A DNA stretch of 64,000 nt, taken from NCBI RefSeq assembly GCF_002911665.1, contig NZ_MTBP01000002.1, positions 1,240,001 to 1,304,000 on the forward strand, given 5' to 3'. A program made the position numbers and the translations under genes. Every line of letters starts with the position of its first letter. Within the stretch, counting starts at the first letter, position 1. Below, piece after piece: positions 42,021 through 50,518 of this stretch. The DNA is from Actinomadura rubteroloni. GTDB taxonomy: Bacteria > Actinomycetota > Actinomycetes > Streptosporangiales > Streptosporangiaceae. The notes below the pieces were generated by a model. The model did no database searches. It saw nothing but the letters and a program-made list of their open reading frames with translations, and was not told where the DNA came from.

Positions 42021-42893
42021 CTAGGAGACGGCGGCCCAGGGGTCTTTGGCCGGGGCGGCGGCGCGGCCTTCGGGGCAGTGGCGGGCGAAGTCGCACCAAG
42101 CGCACAGGGTGCCCGGACGGGGCGGGAAAAGCTCGTCGTGCGGCGCGTGGTCGATCGGCGCGGTACCGGAACGCGGTTTCGGAACACGGTTCCGGTAGGC
42201 GGTGTCGGCGGCCTCGGCCTCGGCGGCGATCGACTCGGCGCGGCGGAGCTGGCGGTCCAGGGAGGCGTCCGAGTGCTCCCAGGCGGCGACCTCGCCGGTC
42301 GGCAGATGGTGCAGCTCGACCGTCCGGCACGGGCGGCGCAGCACCCGCGACGCCGCCACCGCGTACAGCGCGAGGGCCAGCGACCCGCGCGCGTCGTCGG
42401 AGGTCAGCGGGCGGCGGCCCGTCTTGTAGTCCACGACGGCCAGTTCGTCGCCGCGCGCGTCCAGCCGGTCGATGCGGCCCGAGACGGCGATGCGGTCGGT
42501 GCGGGTCGCGACCGTCCGCTCCACGCCGAGCGGTTCGGCCGCCGGGTCGAGCCCGGACGCGTACCGTTCCACCATCTCCCGCGCCCGCTCCCGCTGCTGC
42601 GCCGACTGCTCGGCGTCGCGGAAGCCGTCGGTCAGCCAGCCGCGCGCCAGCAGCGTCCCGGCGGCGGCCGGGGTCCGGTCCGGCTCCGGCAGCCGCCACC
42701 AGCCCGCGAGCGCGTTGTGAACGCTGGCCCCGAGGCTGTTGTGCGCCCACGGCGGCCCCTTGGGCGGCGCCGGACGGTCCAGATACGTCATCCGGTACCG
42801 GCGCGGGCAGTCCAGCCAGGTGTTGAGCCGGGACGGCGTGCAGGCGTAGAGCCGGCGCGGCATCCCCTCGAAGCCGAGCTGCTCGCCGCTCAC
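42021..42893 (-). CDS. RecB-family exonuclease-like protein with Fe-S Cys set
   Basis: 290-residue PD-(D/E)XK nuclease resembling the isolated nuclease domain of AddB/RecB. Nuclease residues: H in GASVHNALAG, D in SGRIDRLDARGDE and D-Y-K in VVDYKTG. Cys29 (LDCPRRY) and three C-terminal Cys (CAWCDFARHC) form the Fe-S staple pattern seen in AddB and Cas4. GTG 42893 lies 7 bp after the MBL gene, so they are co-transcribed. No cas genes are nearby; a general DNA-repair role is inferred. Confidence 0.85.
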   Translation of the reverse strand: MSGEQLGFEGMPRRLYACTPSRLNTWLDCPRRYRMTYLDRPAPPKGPPWAHNSLGASVHNALAGWWRLPEPDRTPAAAGTLLARGWLTDGFRDAEQSAQQRERAREMVERYASGLDPAAEPLGVERTVATRTDRIAVSGRIDRLDARGDELAVVDYKTGRRPLTSDDARGSLALALYAVAASRVLRRPCRTVELHHLPTGEVAAWEHSDASLDRQLRRAESIAAEAEAADTAYRNRVPKPRSGTAPIDHAPHDELFPPRPGTLCAWCDFARHCPEGRAAAPAKDPWAAVS

Positions 42894-42900
42894 CGCGCGC

Positions 42901-43614
42901 TCAGTCGTCCTCGCCGCCGAGCGCGCCCCAGGTGTCCCAGCGCGCGTCCTCTTCGCCGACCGTGGTCTCCTCGCCCTGGCCGGGCAGGACCCGCAGGTCC
43001 TTCGGCAGCGGGGTGAGCAGCGCGCCGATCGAGTTGAGCTGCTTGCGCAGGTCGTCGAAGACGCCGCCGACCGAGCCCGGACGGCCCCGGTGCAGCGTGT
43101 CGCCGGAGAACAGCACGCCGAGCTGCTCGCTGATCACGCTGACGCTGCCGGGCGTGTGGCCGGGCGTGTGCACGATCTCGAGCTGCGCGTCGGCGATCTC
43201 GAAGACGCCGCCGTCCTCCAGCCAGATGTCGGGCTCGACCGACCGCAGCGCCTTGGCGTCGTCCTCGTCCTCCTCGGACTTGGCGAGGCGGCCGAAGTAG
43301 TCGCGCCACAGCAGCCGGTCGGAGCGGTGCAGGGCGATGGGGGCCCAGTCGTCCTCGTCCTCCTCGCCGGCGGCGGCGACCTCCAGCGCGGTGGCGAGGT
43401 GGTGCTCGTTGCCGTCGGTGAGGATGACGGCCATGACCTCGCGGTCGCCGACCGCCTTGAGGACCGCCTCGGCGTCGAATCCCGGGTCGATCACGATGAC
43501 CTCGTCGTCGTCGCCGACGAGGTAGGTGTTGTTCTCGACGTCGTGTTCGGTGTCCTCGACGGCGGTCGTCCCCGACGTCACCACCTGATCAATGCGCGCG
43601 TCCACGCCCCGCAC
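42901..43614 (-). CDS. MBL-fold protein with degenerate metal site
   Basis: 237-residue metallo-beta-lactamase-fold protein. The canonical T-H-x-H-x-D-H motif is replaced by T-D-G-N-E-H-H at 66-72, so two His and the Asp are lost, whereas HTPGHTPGS and SGDTLHRGRPG are kept. Two acidic insertions (GEEDEDD, SEEDEDD) interrupt the middle. It may bind one metal or be non-catalytic. GTG 43614 follows the PHP-domain stop by one base, so translation is coupled in the order PHP, MBL, RecB-like. Confidence 0.85.
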   Translation of the reverse strand: MRGVDARIDQVVTSGTTAVEDTEHDVENNTYLVGDDDEVIVIDPGFDAEAVLKAVGDREVMAVILTDGNEHHLATALEVAAAGEEDEDDWAPIALHRSDRLLWRDYFGRLAKSEEDEDDAKALRSVEPDIWLEDGGVFEIADAQLEIVHTPGHTPGSVSVISEQLGVLFSGDTLHRGRPGSVGGVFDDLRKQLNSIGALLTPLPKDLRVLPGQGEETTVGEEDARWDTWGALGGEDD

Positions 43615-43615
43615 C

Positions 43616-44479
43616 CTACCGCGCGGCGGTGACGGGCGTTACAGCGCCGGACGTCGCGGCGACGAGCGCGGCGTAGGCGGCGGGGTCGGTGGTCTCCGCG
43701 CCGAGCCGGTCGCCGGTCATCGCGCCGTGGTCGTCGCTGGACCCGGTGACGACGAGCCCGAGCGCGCGGGCGGCGGCGCGCAGCGGCTCGCGTTCGGCGG
43801 CGTCCTGCTCGGGATGGTCGACCTCGACGCCCGTCAGCCCGGCCGCGGCCAGTTCCTCGATCAGCTCGTCGCGGTAGTCGTAGCCGTAGCGGCGGGCGCG
43901 GGGGTGGGCGAGGACGGCCGCGCCGCCCGCGCCCCGGACGAGCCGGACGGCCGTCGCCGGGTCCAGCGCGTACCGGTCGACGTGGGCGCGGCCCCCCTCG
44001 CCGATCCAGTCGGGGGTGAACGCCTCCTCCACGGTGGCGACGGCGCCCGCCGCGACCAGCGCCCGCGCGATGTGCGGCCGTCCGATCGCGGCGCTTCCGG
44101 CCTGCGCGAGGACGTCCTCGAACGTCAGGTCGGCGCCGAGTTCGACGAGCTTGTCCACCATCGCCTGCGCCCGGACGGTCCGGTCGTCGCGGACGCGGTC
44201 CAGCTCGGCGGTGAGCGCGGCGTCGGACGGGTCGAAGAGGTAGGCGAGCAGGTGGACGACGCGTCCGTCCCGGTGGCACGACAGCTCCGCGCCGCGCACG
44301 AGCGTCAGGCCGGGCGGCAGGGCGGCGACCGCCGCGTCCCACCCGGCGGTCGTGTCGTGGTCGGTGAGCGCGAGGACGTCCAGTCCGGCGGCGACGGCCC
44401 GCGCCACCACTTCGGCGGGCGGGCGGGTGCCGTCGGAGACGTCGCTGTGGCTGTGCAGGTCGATGCGCCGGGGGTCCAT
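43616..44479 (-). CDS. PHP-domain phosphoesterase
   Basis: 287-residue PHP-superfamily enzyme with metal motifs DLHSHSDVSDG (H9, H11), LTDHDT, GAELSC and AVLAHPRA, and GSSDDHG at the C-terminal end. Relatives act as 3',5'-nucleoside bisphosphate phosphatase or 5'-3' RNase (YciV/RNase AM-like). ATG 44479 begins directly with the metal motif. First gene of a tight three-gene run. Confidence 0.9.
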   Translation of the reverse strand: MDPRRIDLHSHSDVSDGTRPPAEVVARAVAAGLDVLALTDHDTTAGWDAAVAALPPGLTLVRGAELSCHRDGRVVHLLAYLFDPSDAALTAELDRVRDDRTVRAQAMVDKLVELGADLTFEDVLAQAGSAAIGRPHIARALVAAGAVATVEEAFTPDWIGEGGRAHVDRYALDPATAVRLVRGAGGAAVLAHPRARRYGYDYRDELIEELAAAGLTGVEVDHPEQDAAEREPLRAAARALGLVVTGSSDDHGAMTGDRLGAETTDPAAYAALVAATSGAVTPVTAAR

Positions 44480-44574
44480 GCGTCATTCATAGCAATCCCG
44501 GCCTGCTGCGCTCGTGCGAGTGCCGCATCGCTTCGCGATCTTCCCGCCCGGGGCGCGCGACGGCCGAGCGCTCC

Positions 44575-45201
44575 TCATGGCCGAACGGCGACGCGGGAGC
44601 TGAGCGGGCCGTAGGGGAGGTCGACGGCGAGGCCGGGTTCGCGGAGGTCGAGCAGGCCCGTCGCCTCCATGAGCAGGACGCCCGCCTCGGCGGGCCACAG
44701 CACCGCCCACAGCCAGTCGCCGAGCGCCTCGCCGACGAACGCGGCGCGGCCGGGGCCGGACGGGACGGCCCACAGCGGCACCGCGAGGCCGCAGGACGCG
44801 CGCGGACCGCCGACGGCGAGCTTGGCGTGCGGCGCGGCGCTGTCGAACCCGGCGCCGGGGTCGGGGCCGGGCAGCCCGGCGAGGTGGGCGCCGAGCCCGA
44901 TGCCGGGTTCCTCGGCGACCAGGACGAGGTCGGCGCGTCCGCGCAGCAGGCCGGGGGCCGACAGGGCGACGGCGACGGCGCGCGTCCCGGTGCCGGCGTC
45001 GCCGACCGACGCGAAGCCGGTGACGAGCCAGCCGGACGGCAGCGGCCACGGCACCCAGACCGGGACGCGCGTGTCGAGCAGGACGGCGGCCAGTTCGTCC
45101 GGGCCGGGGACGTTCGCGGGCCGCCACGGGAGCACCGCGCCGTGCGTCGCGCAGGTCCGGTCGGCGTGCAGCGCCCCGAAGCAGCGTGGGCATGCCTCCA
45201 T
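44575..45201 (-). CDS. DUF6758-type zinc-ribbon protein
   Basis: 208-residue actinobacterial protein with an N-terminal zinc-ribbon-like CPRC...C-x2-H segment (MEACPRCFGAL, TCATHG), then VPVWVPWPLPSGWLVTG and ADLVLVAEEPGIGLGA, characteristic of the family annotated DUF6758. Function unknown. ATG 45201 has GAGGAG upstream. Conserved near PHP/MBL genes in actinomycetes as far as I recall. Confidence 0.8.
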   Translation of the reverse strand: MEACPRCFGALHADRTCATHGAVLPWRPANVPGPDELAAVLLDTRVPVWVPWPLPSGWLVTGFASVGDAGTGTRAVAVALSAPGLLRGRADLVLVAEEPGIGLGAHLAGLPGPDPGAGFDSAAPHAKLAVGGPRASCGLAVPLWAVPSGPGRAAFVGEALGDWLWAVLWPAEAGVLLMEATGLLDLREPGLAVDLPYGPLSSRVAVRP

Positions 45202-45287
45202 GACTCCTCACCCTGCGCCGGGGGGCCGGCGGACGTCAACGCGTGGACCTGCAAAAACCTGGTCATCCTTCCGCCACAATGAGGTTC

Positions 45288-45674
45288 ATGCGCGTGCGGT
45301 GCGTGGGGGCGGTCGTCCGGGACGACGCGGGGCGGATCCTGCTGGTGCGGCGCGGCCGTCCGCCGTCGGCCGGGTCGTGGTCGGTGCCGGGCGGACGCGT
45401 CGAGCCCGGCGAGGACGACGCGGCGGCCGTCGTGCGCGAGCTGCGCGAGGAGACCGGCCTGGACGTCGTGCCGGGCGCGCTGCTCGGCACGGTGGACCGT
45501 CCGGGGCCGGGCTGCGTCTACGAGATCCACGACTACGCGGCGACGGTCGCGGGCGGGGCGCTGCGGGCGGGGGACGACGCGGACGACGTCCGGTTCGTCC
45601 CGGTCGCGGAGCTGGACGGGCTGCCGCTCGTGCCGGGGCTGGTGGCCGCGCTCGTGTCGTTCGGCGTCCTCTAG
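45288..45674 (+). CDS. Nudix hydrolase of an NAD-salvage locus
   Basis: 128-residue Nudix protein; box GGRVEPGEDDAAAVVRELREETGLDV at about 32-57. Substrate is likely a nucleoside diphosphate derivative; next to pnuC-nadR an ADP-ribose or NAD-related substrate is plausible. ATG 45288 was taken as start with GAGG just upstream; ATG 45279 is an alternative three codons earlier. Confidence 0.83.
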   Translation: MRVRCVGAVVRDDAGRILLVRRGRPPSAGSWSVPGGRVEPGEDDAAAVVRELREETGLDVVPGALLGTVDRPGPGCVYEIHDYAATVAGGALRAGDDADDVRFVPVAELDGLPLVPGLVAALVSFGVL

Positions 45675-45710
45675 GATCTTCGCCGCCCCTCGCCCCACCT
45701 GGAGTTTCCC

Positions 45711-46340
45711 GTGCTGCACGACCTGATCGGCCCGCTGCTGCGGCCCGCGTTCCATCTCGGGACCGTCCCGACGAGCCGGGCGGAGCTGCTCGGCTTCGCG
45801 ACCGGCGCGGTGAACGTGTGGCTCGTCGTGCGGCAGAACATCGCGAACTGGCCGGTCGGGGCGGTGAACGTGGTCCTGCTCGGCCTGGTGTTCCTGGACG
45901 GCGGCCTGTACGCGGACGCCGGGCTCCAGGCCGTGTACCTCGTGCTTCAGTTCTACGGCTGGTACGTCTGGCTGTACGCCGGGGACGGACGGGACGCGCT
46001 GCCCGTCCGGCGGACGACCCCGATGGAATGGGCGGCGCTCGGTGCGGCGACCGTCGTTGCCACCGGGCTGCTGACGTGGATGCTCGCGCGGTGGACGGAC
46101 TCGACCGTCCCGTTCTGGGACGCGTTCACCACCGCGCTGTCCCTGGCCGCGACGTACGGGCAGTCCCGCAAGCTGCTGGAGTCGTGGTGGCTGTGGATAA
46201 CCGCCGACCTGGTCTACATCCCGCTGTACTTCTACAAGGACCTCAAGCTCACGTCCGGCCTGTACGTGCTGTTCCTCGCGCTGTGCGTCGGCGGCCTGCT
46301 GGCCTGGTCGCGGGACCGGCGCGCGGCGGTCGCCGGATGA
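45711..46340 (+). CDS. pnuC: PnuC nicotinamide riboside transporter
   Basis: 209-residue membrane protein with about seven helices and PnuC text: NVWLVVRQNIANWPVGAVNVV, YGWYVWLY, SLAATYGQSRKLLESWWLWI and TADLVYIPLYFYK. By family it lets nicotinamide riboside enter by facilitated diffusion, trapped by downstream phosphorylation. GTG 45711. Its stop overlaps the nadR start (ATGA), coupling uptake to the kinase. Confidence 0.93.
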   Translation: MLHDLIGPLLRPAFHLGTVPTSRAELLGFATGAVNVWLVVRQNIANWPVGAVNVVLLGLVFLDGGLYADAGLQAVYLVLQFYGWYVWLYAGDGRDALPVRRTTPMEWAALGAATVVATGLLTWMLARWTDSTVPFWDAFTTALSLAATYGQSRKLLESWWLWITADLVYIPLYFYKDLKLTSGLYVLFLALCVGGLLAWSRDRRAAVAG

Positions 46341-47443
46341 CCCGGTACGCGCACGGACTCGTCATCGGCAAGTTCTATCCGCCGCACGCGGGCCACCATC
46401 ACCTCATCGACCGAGCGGCGGAGCAATGTGCGCGGGTCTCCGTGCTGGTGTGCGCGTCCACGGCGGAGAGCGTGCCCCTTGCGTTGCGGACGGCGTGGCT
46501 GCGCGAGCAGCATCCGCAACCGCAGGTGGACGTCGTCCCCGTGATGGACGACGTCGAGGTCGATTACGCGTCCGACGCGATCTGGACGGCGCACGTGGAC
46601 GCGTTCCGGAGCGGCCTGGCCGCGCTCGCCGGGCCGGACGCGCCCCGTCCGCCCGTGGACGCGGTGTTCAGCTCCGAGGAGTACGGCCCCGAGCTGGCCC
46701 GCCGGTTCGGCGCGGCGCACGTGCCCGTCGACCCGCCGCGCGTCCGGTTCCCCGTCAGCGGGACGGCCGTGCGCCGCGACCCGGTCGCGGCGTGGGAGTG
46801 GCTGGCGCCGCCCGTCCGGGCGTACCTGGCGCGGCGCGTCGTGGTCGTCGGCGCGGAGTCCACCGGCTCGACCACGCTGGCGCGGGCGCTCGCCGCGCAC
46901 TACGCCGCGCGCGGCGGGCCGTGGGCCGCGACGCGGTGGGTGCCCGAGTACGGCCGGACGTTCACCGAGGAGAAGCTGGCGGCGGCGCGCCGCGCGTCCG
47001 GGAACCCGGGCCTGTGGCTGGACGACCTGGCGTGGGAGTCGGCGGAGTTCACGACGATCGCCGAGCGGCACCTGGCGCTGGAGGACGCGGCGGCCCGCGC
47101 GGGCTCGCCGCTGCTGGTCTGCGACACCGACGCGTTCGCGACCGCGCTGTGGCACGAGCGCTACCTCGGCGCGGCGGCCCCGGACGTCGAGCGGCTGCAC
47201 GCCCGCGCCCCGCACCACCTGTGGATCCTCACGGCCGCCGCCGGGGTGCCGTTCGAACAGGACGGCTGGCGCGACGGCGCCGACATCCGTGCGTGGATGG
47301 ACGGCCGGTTCCGGGACGAGCTGTCGCGGCGCGGGATGCGGCACGTCGTCGTCACCGGGACGCCGGGCGAACGCCTCGCCGCCGCCGTCGCCGCCGTGGA
47401 CGCGCTGCTCGCCGAGGGCTGGACGTTCAGCCCGCCGCTGTGA
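46337..47443 (+). CDS. nadR: NadR: NMN adenylyltransferase / ribosylnicotinamide kinase
   Basis: 368-residue bifunctional enzyme. N-terminal nucleotidyltransferase: GKFYPPHAGH (H17-x2-H20) and VSGTAVRRDP; C-terminal kinase with a P-loop GAESTGSTT at 172-180. The P-loop Lys is Ser178 here; mycobacterial NadR may also deviate, so this need not abolish activity. Converts nicotinamide riboside to NMN and then NAD. Lacks the N-terminal HTH of enterobacterial NadR, so it is not a repressor. Convergent 17-bp overlap with the next gene. Confidence 0.92.
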   Translation: MTRYAHGLVIGKFYPPHAGHHHLIDRAAEQCARVSVLVCASTAESVPLALRTAWLREQHPQPQVDVVPVMDDVEVDYASDAIWTAHVDAFRSGLAALAGPDAPRPPVDAVFSSEEYGPELARRFGAAHVPVDPPRVRFPVSGTAVRRDPVAAWEWLAPPVRAYLARRVVVVGAESTGSTTLARALAAHYAARGGPWAATRWVPEYGRTFTEEKLAAARRASGNPGLWLDDLAWESAEFTTIAERHLALEDAAARAGSPLLVCDTDAFATALWHERYLGAAAPDVERLHARAPHHLWILTAAAGVPFEQDGWRDGADIRAWMDGRFRDELSRRGMRHVVVTGTPGERLAAAVAAVDALLAEGWTFSPPL

Positions 47444-48911
47444 CCGGCGCTGTGACCCGGGCGACCTTGAACCGGCGGGCCAGGAGCACGACGAGCCCCG
47501 CGTAGACCAGCATCGACGCGACGTCGGCGACGACGTACGCGCCGGGCACCGCGCCCTGCTCCAGGTCGAGCGTGCCGATCGCCGCCGGGACGAGGAACGC
47601 CATGAGGTTGTTGCAGACGTGCATCGCGATGCCCGCCTCCAGCCCGCCCGTGCGGACGGTCAGCCACGCGGCGATGGCCCCGAACAGGAAGACGTCGAGG
47701 ACACCCCAGCCGGTGTAGCCGTGCGCGGACGCGAACAGCGCCGAACCGACGACGATGCCGGGCCACGGCGTCCGCAGCACGCGGCTGAACGCGCGGGCGA
47801 CGCGCCCGGTGCGGCTCTCCAGCGTCCACGCGCCGACGCCCTGGAGGATCCAGCCCCGGAAGGTGAACTCCTCGGCCGCCGACTGGAGCGGCGCGAACAG
47901 CAGGATCACGATCGCCGGGCCGATGAAGCTCCCCCAGCCGACCCACGTGCCGTCCTCGGTCGCGTCGTCGGGCGCGACGGTCTGGGCGGCGAGCCCGAAC
48001 CCGTACGACACGGCGCAGAACAGCACGGCGGCGCCGCCGCAGACGGCGAGCCACCGCCAGCGCAGCCGCCCGACCACGGACGCGACCGTCCCCGGCCGCC
48101 GCCGCTGCACCGCCCACGCCGCCAGCAGCACGACCGGGAGCAGCAGCGCGATGGACAGCAGGTTGAACGCGAGATCGGTCGTCGGGTCGCCGAAGAACTC
48201 GGTGTCGTCGCCGGACACGTCCGGGGCTCCGCCGGTCACGACCGCGTACCCGATGAGGAACGCGATCATCAGCGCGACGGCGAGCAGCAGATAAGCGGCG
48301 GCGCCCGCGAACGTCCCGGCGATCGGCCGCCACCAGCGATGCGCGGCCGTCCGCGCCATCCGGTGGTACGGCACGCCCGCCTCCGGCGCGACGCTCCACA
48401 CCCGACGCGGCGGCGGCTGCCCGTACGCGTAAGCCGCCGGCCCCGGCGGCCCATAGCCCCCCGGCGGCCCGTACGCGCCGGGAGGGGCGAAAACACCGGG
48501 CGCACCCGGCGCCCCGTAACCGCCCGGCTGCCCGTACGCACCCGGCTGGGCGGGGGCGCCCAAGGCGTCGCGTTCGCCGTACGTGCCTGGCGCGCCTGAC
48601 GTGTCGTACATGCCCGGCGTGCCCGGCGGACCGTAGCCGCCCGGCTGCCCGTACGTGCCGGGTGGGGCGGGCGTGCCGGGTGGGGCGTAGCCGCCCGGTG
48701 TGCCAGGTGTGCCTGGAGGGACGTGGGTGCCCGGTGTGCCGGGTGGGGTGTAGTGCTGGGGCCATTGCCAGCCCGGCGGGGGCGGGGTGGGCGGGGCGGG
48801 GTTCTCGTCGGGGCCCGCCCAGCCGTCCGCGTCGGGGGTCGGGGCGGGGCGGGGGCCGTCGGGGTAGGCCGCGTCGGGCGGAGCCCAGCCGTCGTCCGAA
48901 GGTCGCGTCAC
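47427..48911 (-). CDS. CPBP (CAAX-like) intramembrane metalloprotease with Pro/Gly/Tyr-rich N-terminus
   Basis: 494 residues. The first about 175 are low-complexity, built of PGTPG, YGQPGGYGPPG and similar units. About eight membrane helices follow, with the CPBP/Abi motifs AAEEFTFRGW, FASAHGYTGWG and HVCNNLMAF carrying the Glu and His metal ligands. It probably cleaves membrane substrates or shields from bacteriocins; the substrate is unknown. GTG 48911. Confidence 0.88.
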   Translation of the reverse strand: MTRPSDDGWAPPDAAYPDGPRPAPTPDADGWAGPDENPAPPTPPPPGWQWPQHYTPPGTPGTHVPPGTPGTPGGYAPPGTPAPPGTYGQPGGYGPPGTPGMYDTSGAPGTYGERDALGAPAQPGAYGQPGGYGAPGAPGVFAPPGAYGPPGGYGPPGPAAYAYGQPPPRRVWSVAPEAGVPYHRMARTAAHRWWRPIAGTFAGAAAYLLLAVALMIAFLIGYAVVTGGAPDVSGDDTEFFGDPTTDLAFNLLSIALLLPVVLLAAWAVQRRRPGTVASVVGRLRWRWLAVCGGAAVLFCAVSYGFGLAAQTVAPDDATEDGTWVGWGSFIGPAIVILLFAPLQSAAEEFTFRGWILQGVGAWTLESRTGRVARAFSRVLRTPWPGIVVGSALFASAHGYTGWGVLDVFLFGAIAAWLTVRTGGLEAGIAMHVCNNLMAFLVPAAIGTLDLEQGAVPGAYVVADVASMLVYAGLVVLLARRFKVARVTAPVTAAG

Positions 48912-48976
48912 CGTCTGCCTCCCCGTGCCCCGAACCCGTCGCTACGCAGCGTACGCGGACCCGCCGACGATCCGCG

Positions 48977-49915
48977 TCAGGACGGGGGCGAGAACGTCCG
49001 GGTGCGGCGGAGGCCCGCGGCGCGGCCCTTGGCCGCGACGACCAGCGCCATCTTGCGGGACGCCTCGTCGATCATCTCGTCGCCGAGCGTCGCCGCGCCG
49101 CGGCCCTCCACGTCGGTGGCGTGGGCGTAGGCGTCGAGGATCAGCTCGGCGTGGTCGTAGTCGTCCTGCGACGGCGAGAACACCTCGTTCCCGGCCTCGA
49201 TCTGCGCGGGGTGCAGCACCCACTTCCCGTCGAAGCCGAGCGCCGCCGACCGGCCCGCGACGCGGCGGAACGCGTCCACGTCGCGGACGTTGAAGTACGG
49301 GCCGTCCACCGCCTGCAGATCGTTGGCGCGTGCCGCGAGCAGGATCCGCATGAGGATGTAGTGGTAGGCGTCGCCCTCGGTATAACCGGGCGGCTGCTCC
49401 CCCACGGTCAGCGTCCGCATGTTGATGGACGCCATGAAATCGCCGGGCCCGAACACCAGGCTCTCCAGCCGGGGCGAGGACGCGGCGATGGCGTCGATCG
49501 CGGTCATGCCCCGGGCGTCCTCGATCTGGGCCTCGATGCCGATGCGTCCGCGCTCCAGGCCGGTGGCCAGCTCGATCTGGGTGAGCAGCCGGTCCAGCCA
49601 CTGGACGTGCGAGGCGTCCTGCGCCTTCGGCAGGATCAGGCAGTCGAGGTGGGAGCCGGCGCCCTCCACGACGTCGATGACGTCCCGGTACGCCCACGGC
49701 GTCGCGAGGTCGTTGATCCGGACGGCGCGGACCTTCCCCGTCCAGTCGCCCTCGTTGAGCGCCGCCACGACCAGCTTGCGCGCCTCGGCCTTCGCCGACG
49801 GCGCCACGGCGTCCTCCAGGTCGAGGAAGATCTCGTCGGCGGGCAGCCCCTGCGCCTTCTCGATGAAGCGGGGATTGCTGCCGGGGACCGCGAGGACCGT
49901 GCGCCGTGATCTCAT
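48977..49915 (-). CDS. CitE-like HpcH/HpaI aldolase/lyase
   Basis: 312-residue TIM-barrel lyase of the CitE family (citramalyl-CoA or malyl-CoA type). Conserved pieces: VPGSNPRFIEKA, DEIFLDLEDAVAPSAK (metal Asp/Glu), VRINDLATPWAYRD, ILPKAQDASHV, IGIEAQIEDARG (metal Glu) and GPGDFMAS, plus KWVLHPAQI. ATG 49915 has TACGAT (49923-49928) 7 nt upstream, so probably leaderless. Divergent from the next gene; CoA-ester substrate not certain. Confidence 0.88.
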   Translation of the reverse strand: MRSRRTVLAVPGSNPRFIEKAQGLPADEIFLDLEDAVAPSAKAEARKLVVAALNEGDWTGKVRAVRINDLATPWAYRDVIDVVEGAGSHLDCLILPKAQDASHVQWLDRLLTQIELATGLERGRIGIEAQIEDARGMTAIDAIAASSPRLESLVFGPGDFMASINMRTLTVGEQPPGYTEGDAYHYILMRILLAARANDLQAVDGPYFNVRDVDAFRRVAGRSAALGFDGKWVLHPAQIEAGNEVFSPSQDDYDHAELILDAYAHATDVEGRGAATLGDEMIDEASRKMALVVAAKGRAAGLRRTRTFSPPS

Positions 49916-49954
49916 GCGCCGGATCGTAGCGGCGGGTGTGAGACCCTGACGGGC

Positions 49955-50467
49955 ATGGGTGAGGACAACAGCGCGCTGGTGGAGGAGGCGGCCAAGAAGT
50001 CGGGCCTGCTGTGGCTGGACCTGCCCGGCCTCCCGCAGCCCCGCGCCGCCTGGCACCTGTGGCACGACGGGTCGGCGTACGTCCTGACGGGCGGCGACGG
50101 CGAGCAGCCGCTGCCCGGCCTGCCCGAGGCCGAGACCGTCCGGGTGATCGTCCGCAGCAAGGACAAGGGCGGACGGCTCGTCGCGTTCACGGCCCGTACC
50201 GAGACCGTTCAGCCCGGCACCGAGCTGTGGGACGCGGTCGTCCCGCAGCTCGCCAAGGACCGGCTCAACGCCGCGTCCCACGACGGCCAGGCCGAGCGCT
50301 GGGCGGCCGAATCGTACGTGATCCGCCTCACCCCGGACGGCGACGCGGACGGCCCCGGCGCGCACGACGACGCGTACGCGACCGTCCGCCCGATCCCGAC
50401 CCCGGCCGCCACCGCGGGTCCGCCGCCGCGCCTGGTCGGCGGGAAGCGCCGCCGCGCCGACCGCTAG
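49955..50467 (+). CDS. Conserved hypothetical protein upstream of the MgtE-like gene
   Basis: 170 residues, soluble, starting LVEEAAKKSGLLWLD, with HLWHDGSAYVLTGGDGEQ and LPEAETVRVIVRSKDKGGR resembling a flavin-reductase-like barrel; family not recognised. Proline/Arg-rich C-terminus. ATG 49955. It lies 51 bp before the MgtE-like gene, which has its own -10 box. Confidence 0.75.
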   Translation: MGEDNSALVEEAAKKSGLLWLDLPGLPQPRAAWHLWHDGSAYVLTGGDGEQPLPGLPEAETVRVIVRSKDKGGRLVAFTARTETVQPGTELWDAVVPQLAKDRLNAASHDGQAERWAAESYVIRLTPDGDADGPGAHDDAYATVRPIPTPAATAGPPPRLVGGKRRRADR

Positions 50468-50518
50468 GACCCGACCGGCCGCCGGATGGCCGCAGGTCCC
50501 GTGGGTACGCTCGTGCGC

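Noticed and set aside
42165..42196. ACCGGAAC-N16-GTTCCGGT inverted repeat as an operator
   Set aside because: It lies inside the RecB-like coding region and is explained by codons for RNRVPKPRSGT; no regulatory role is supported.
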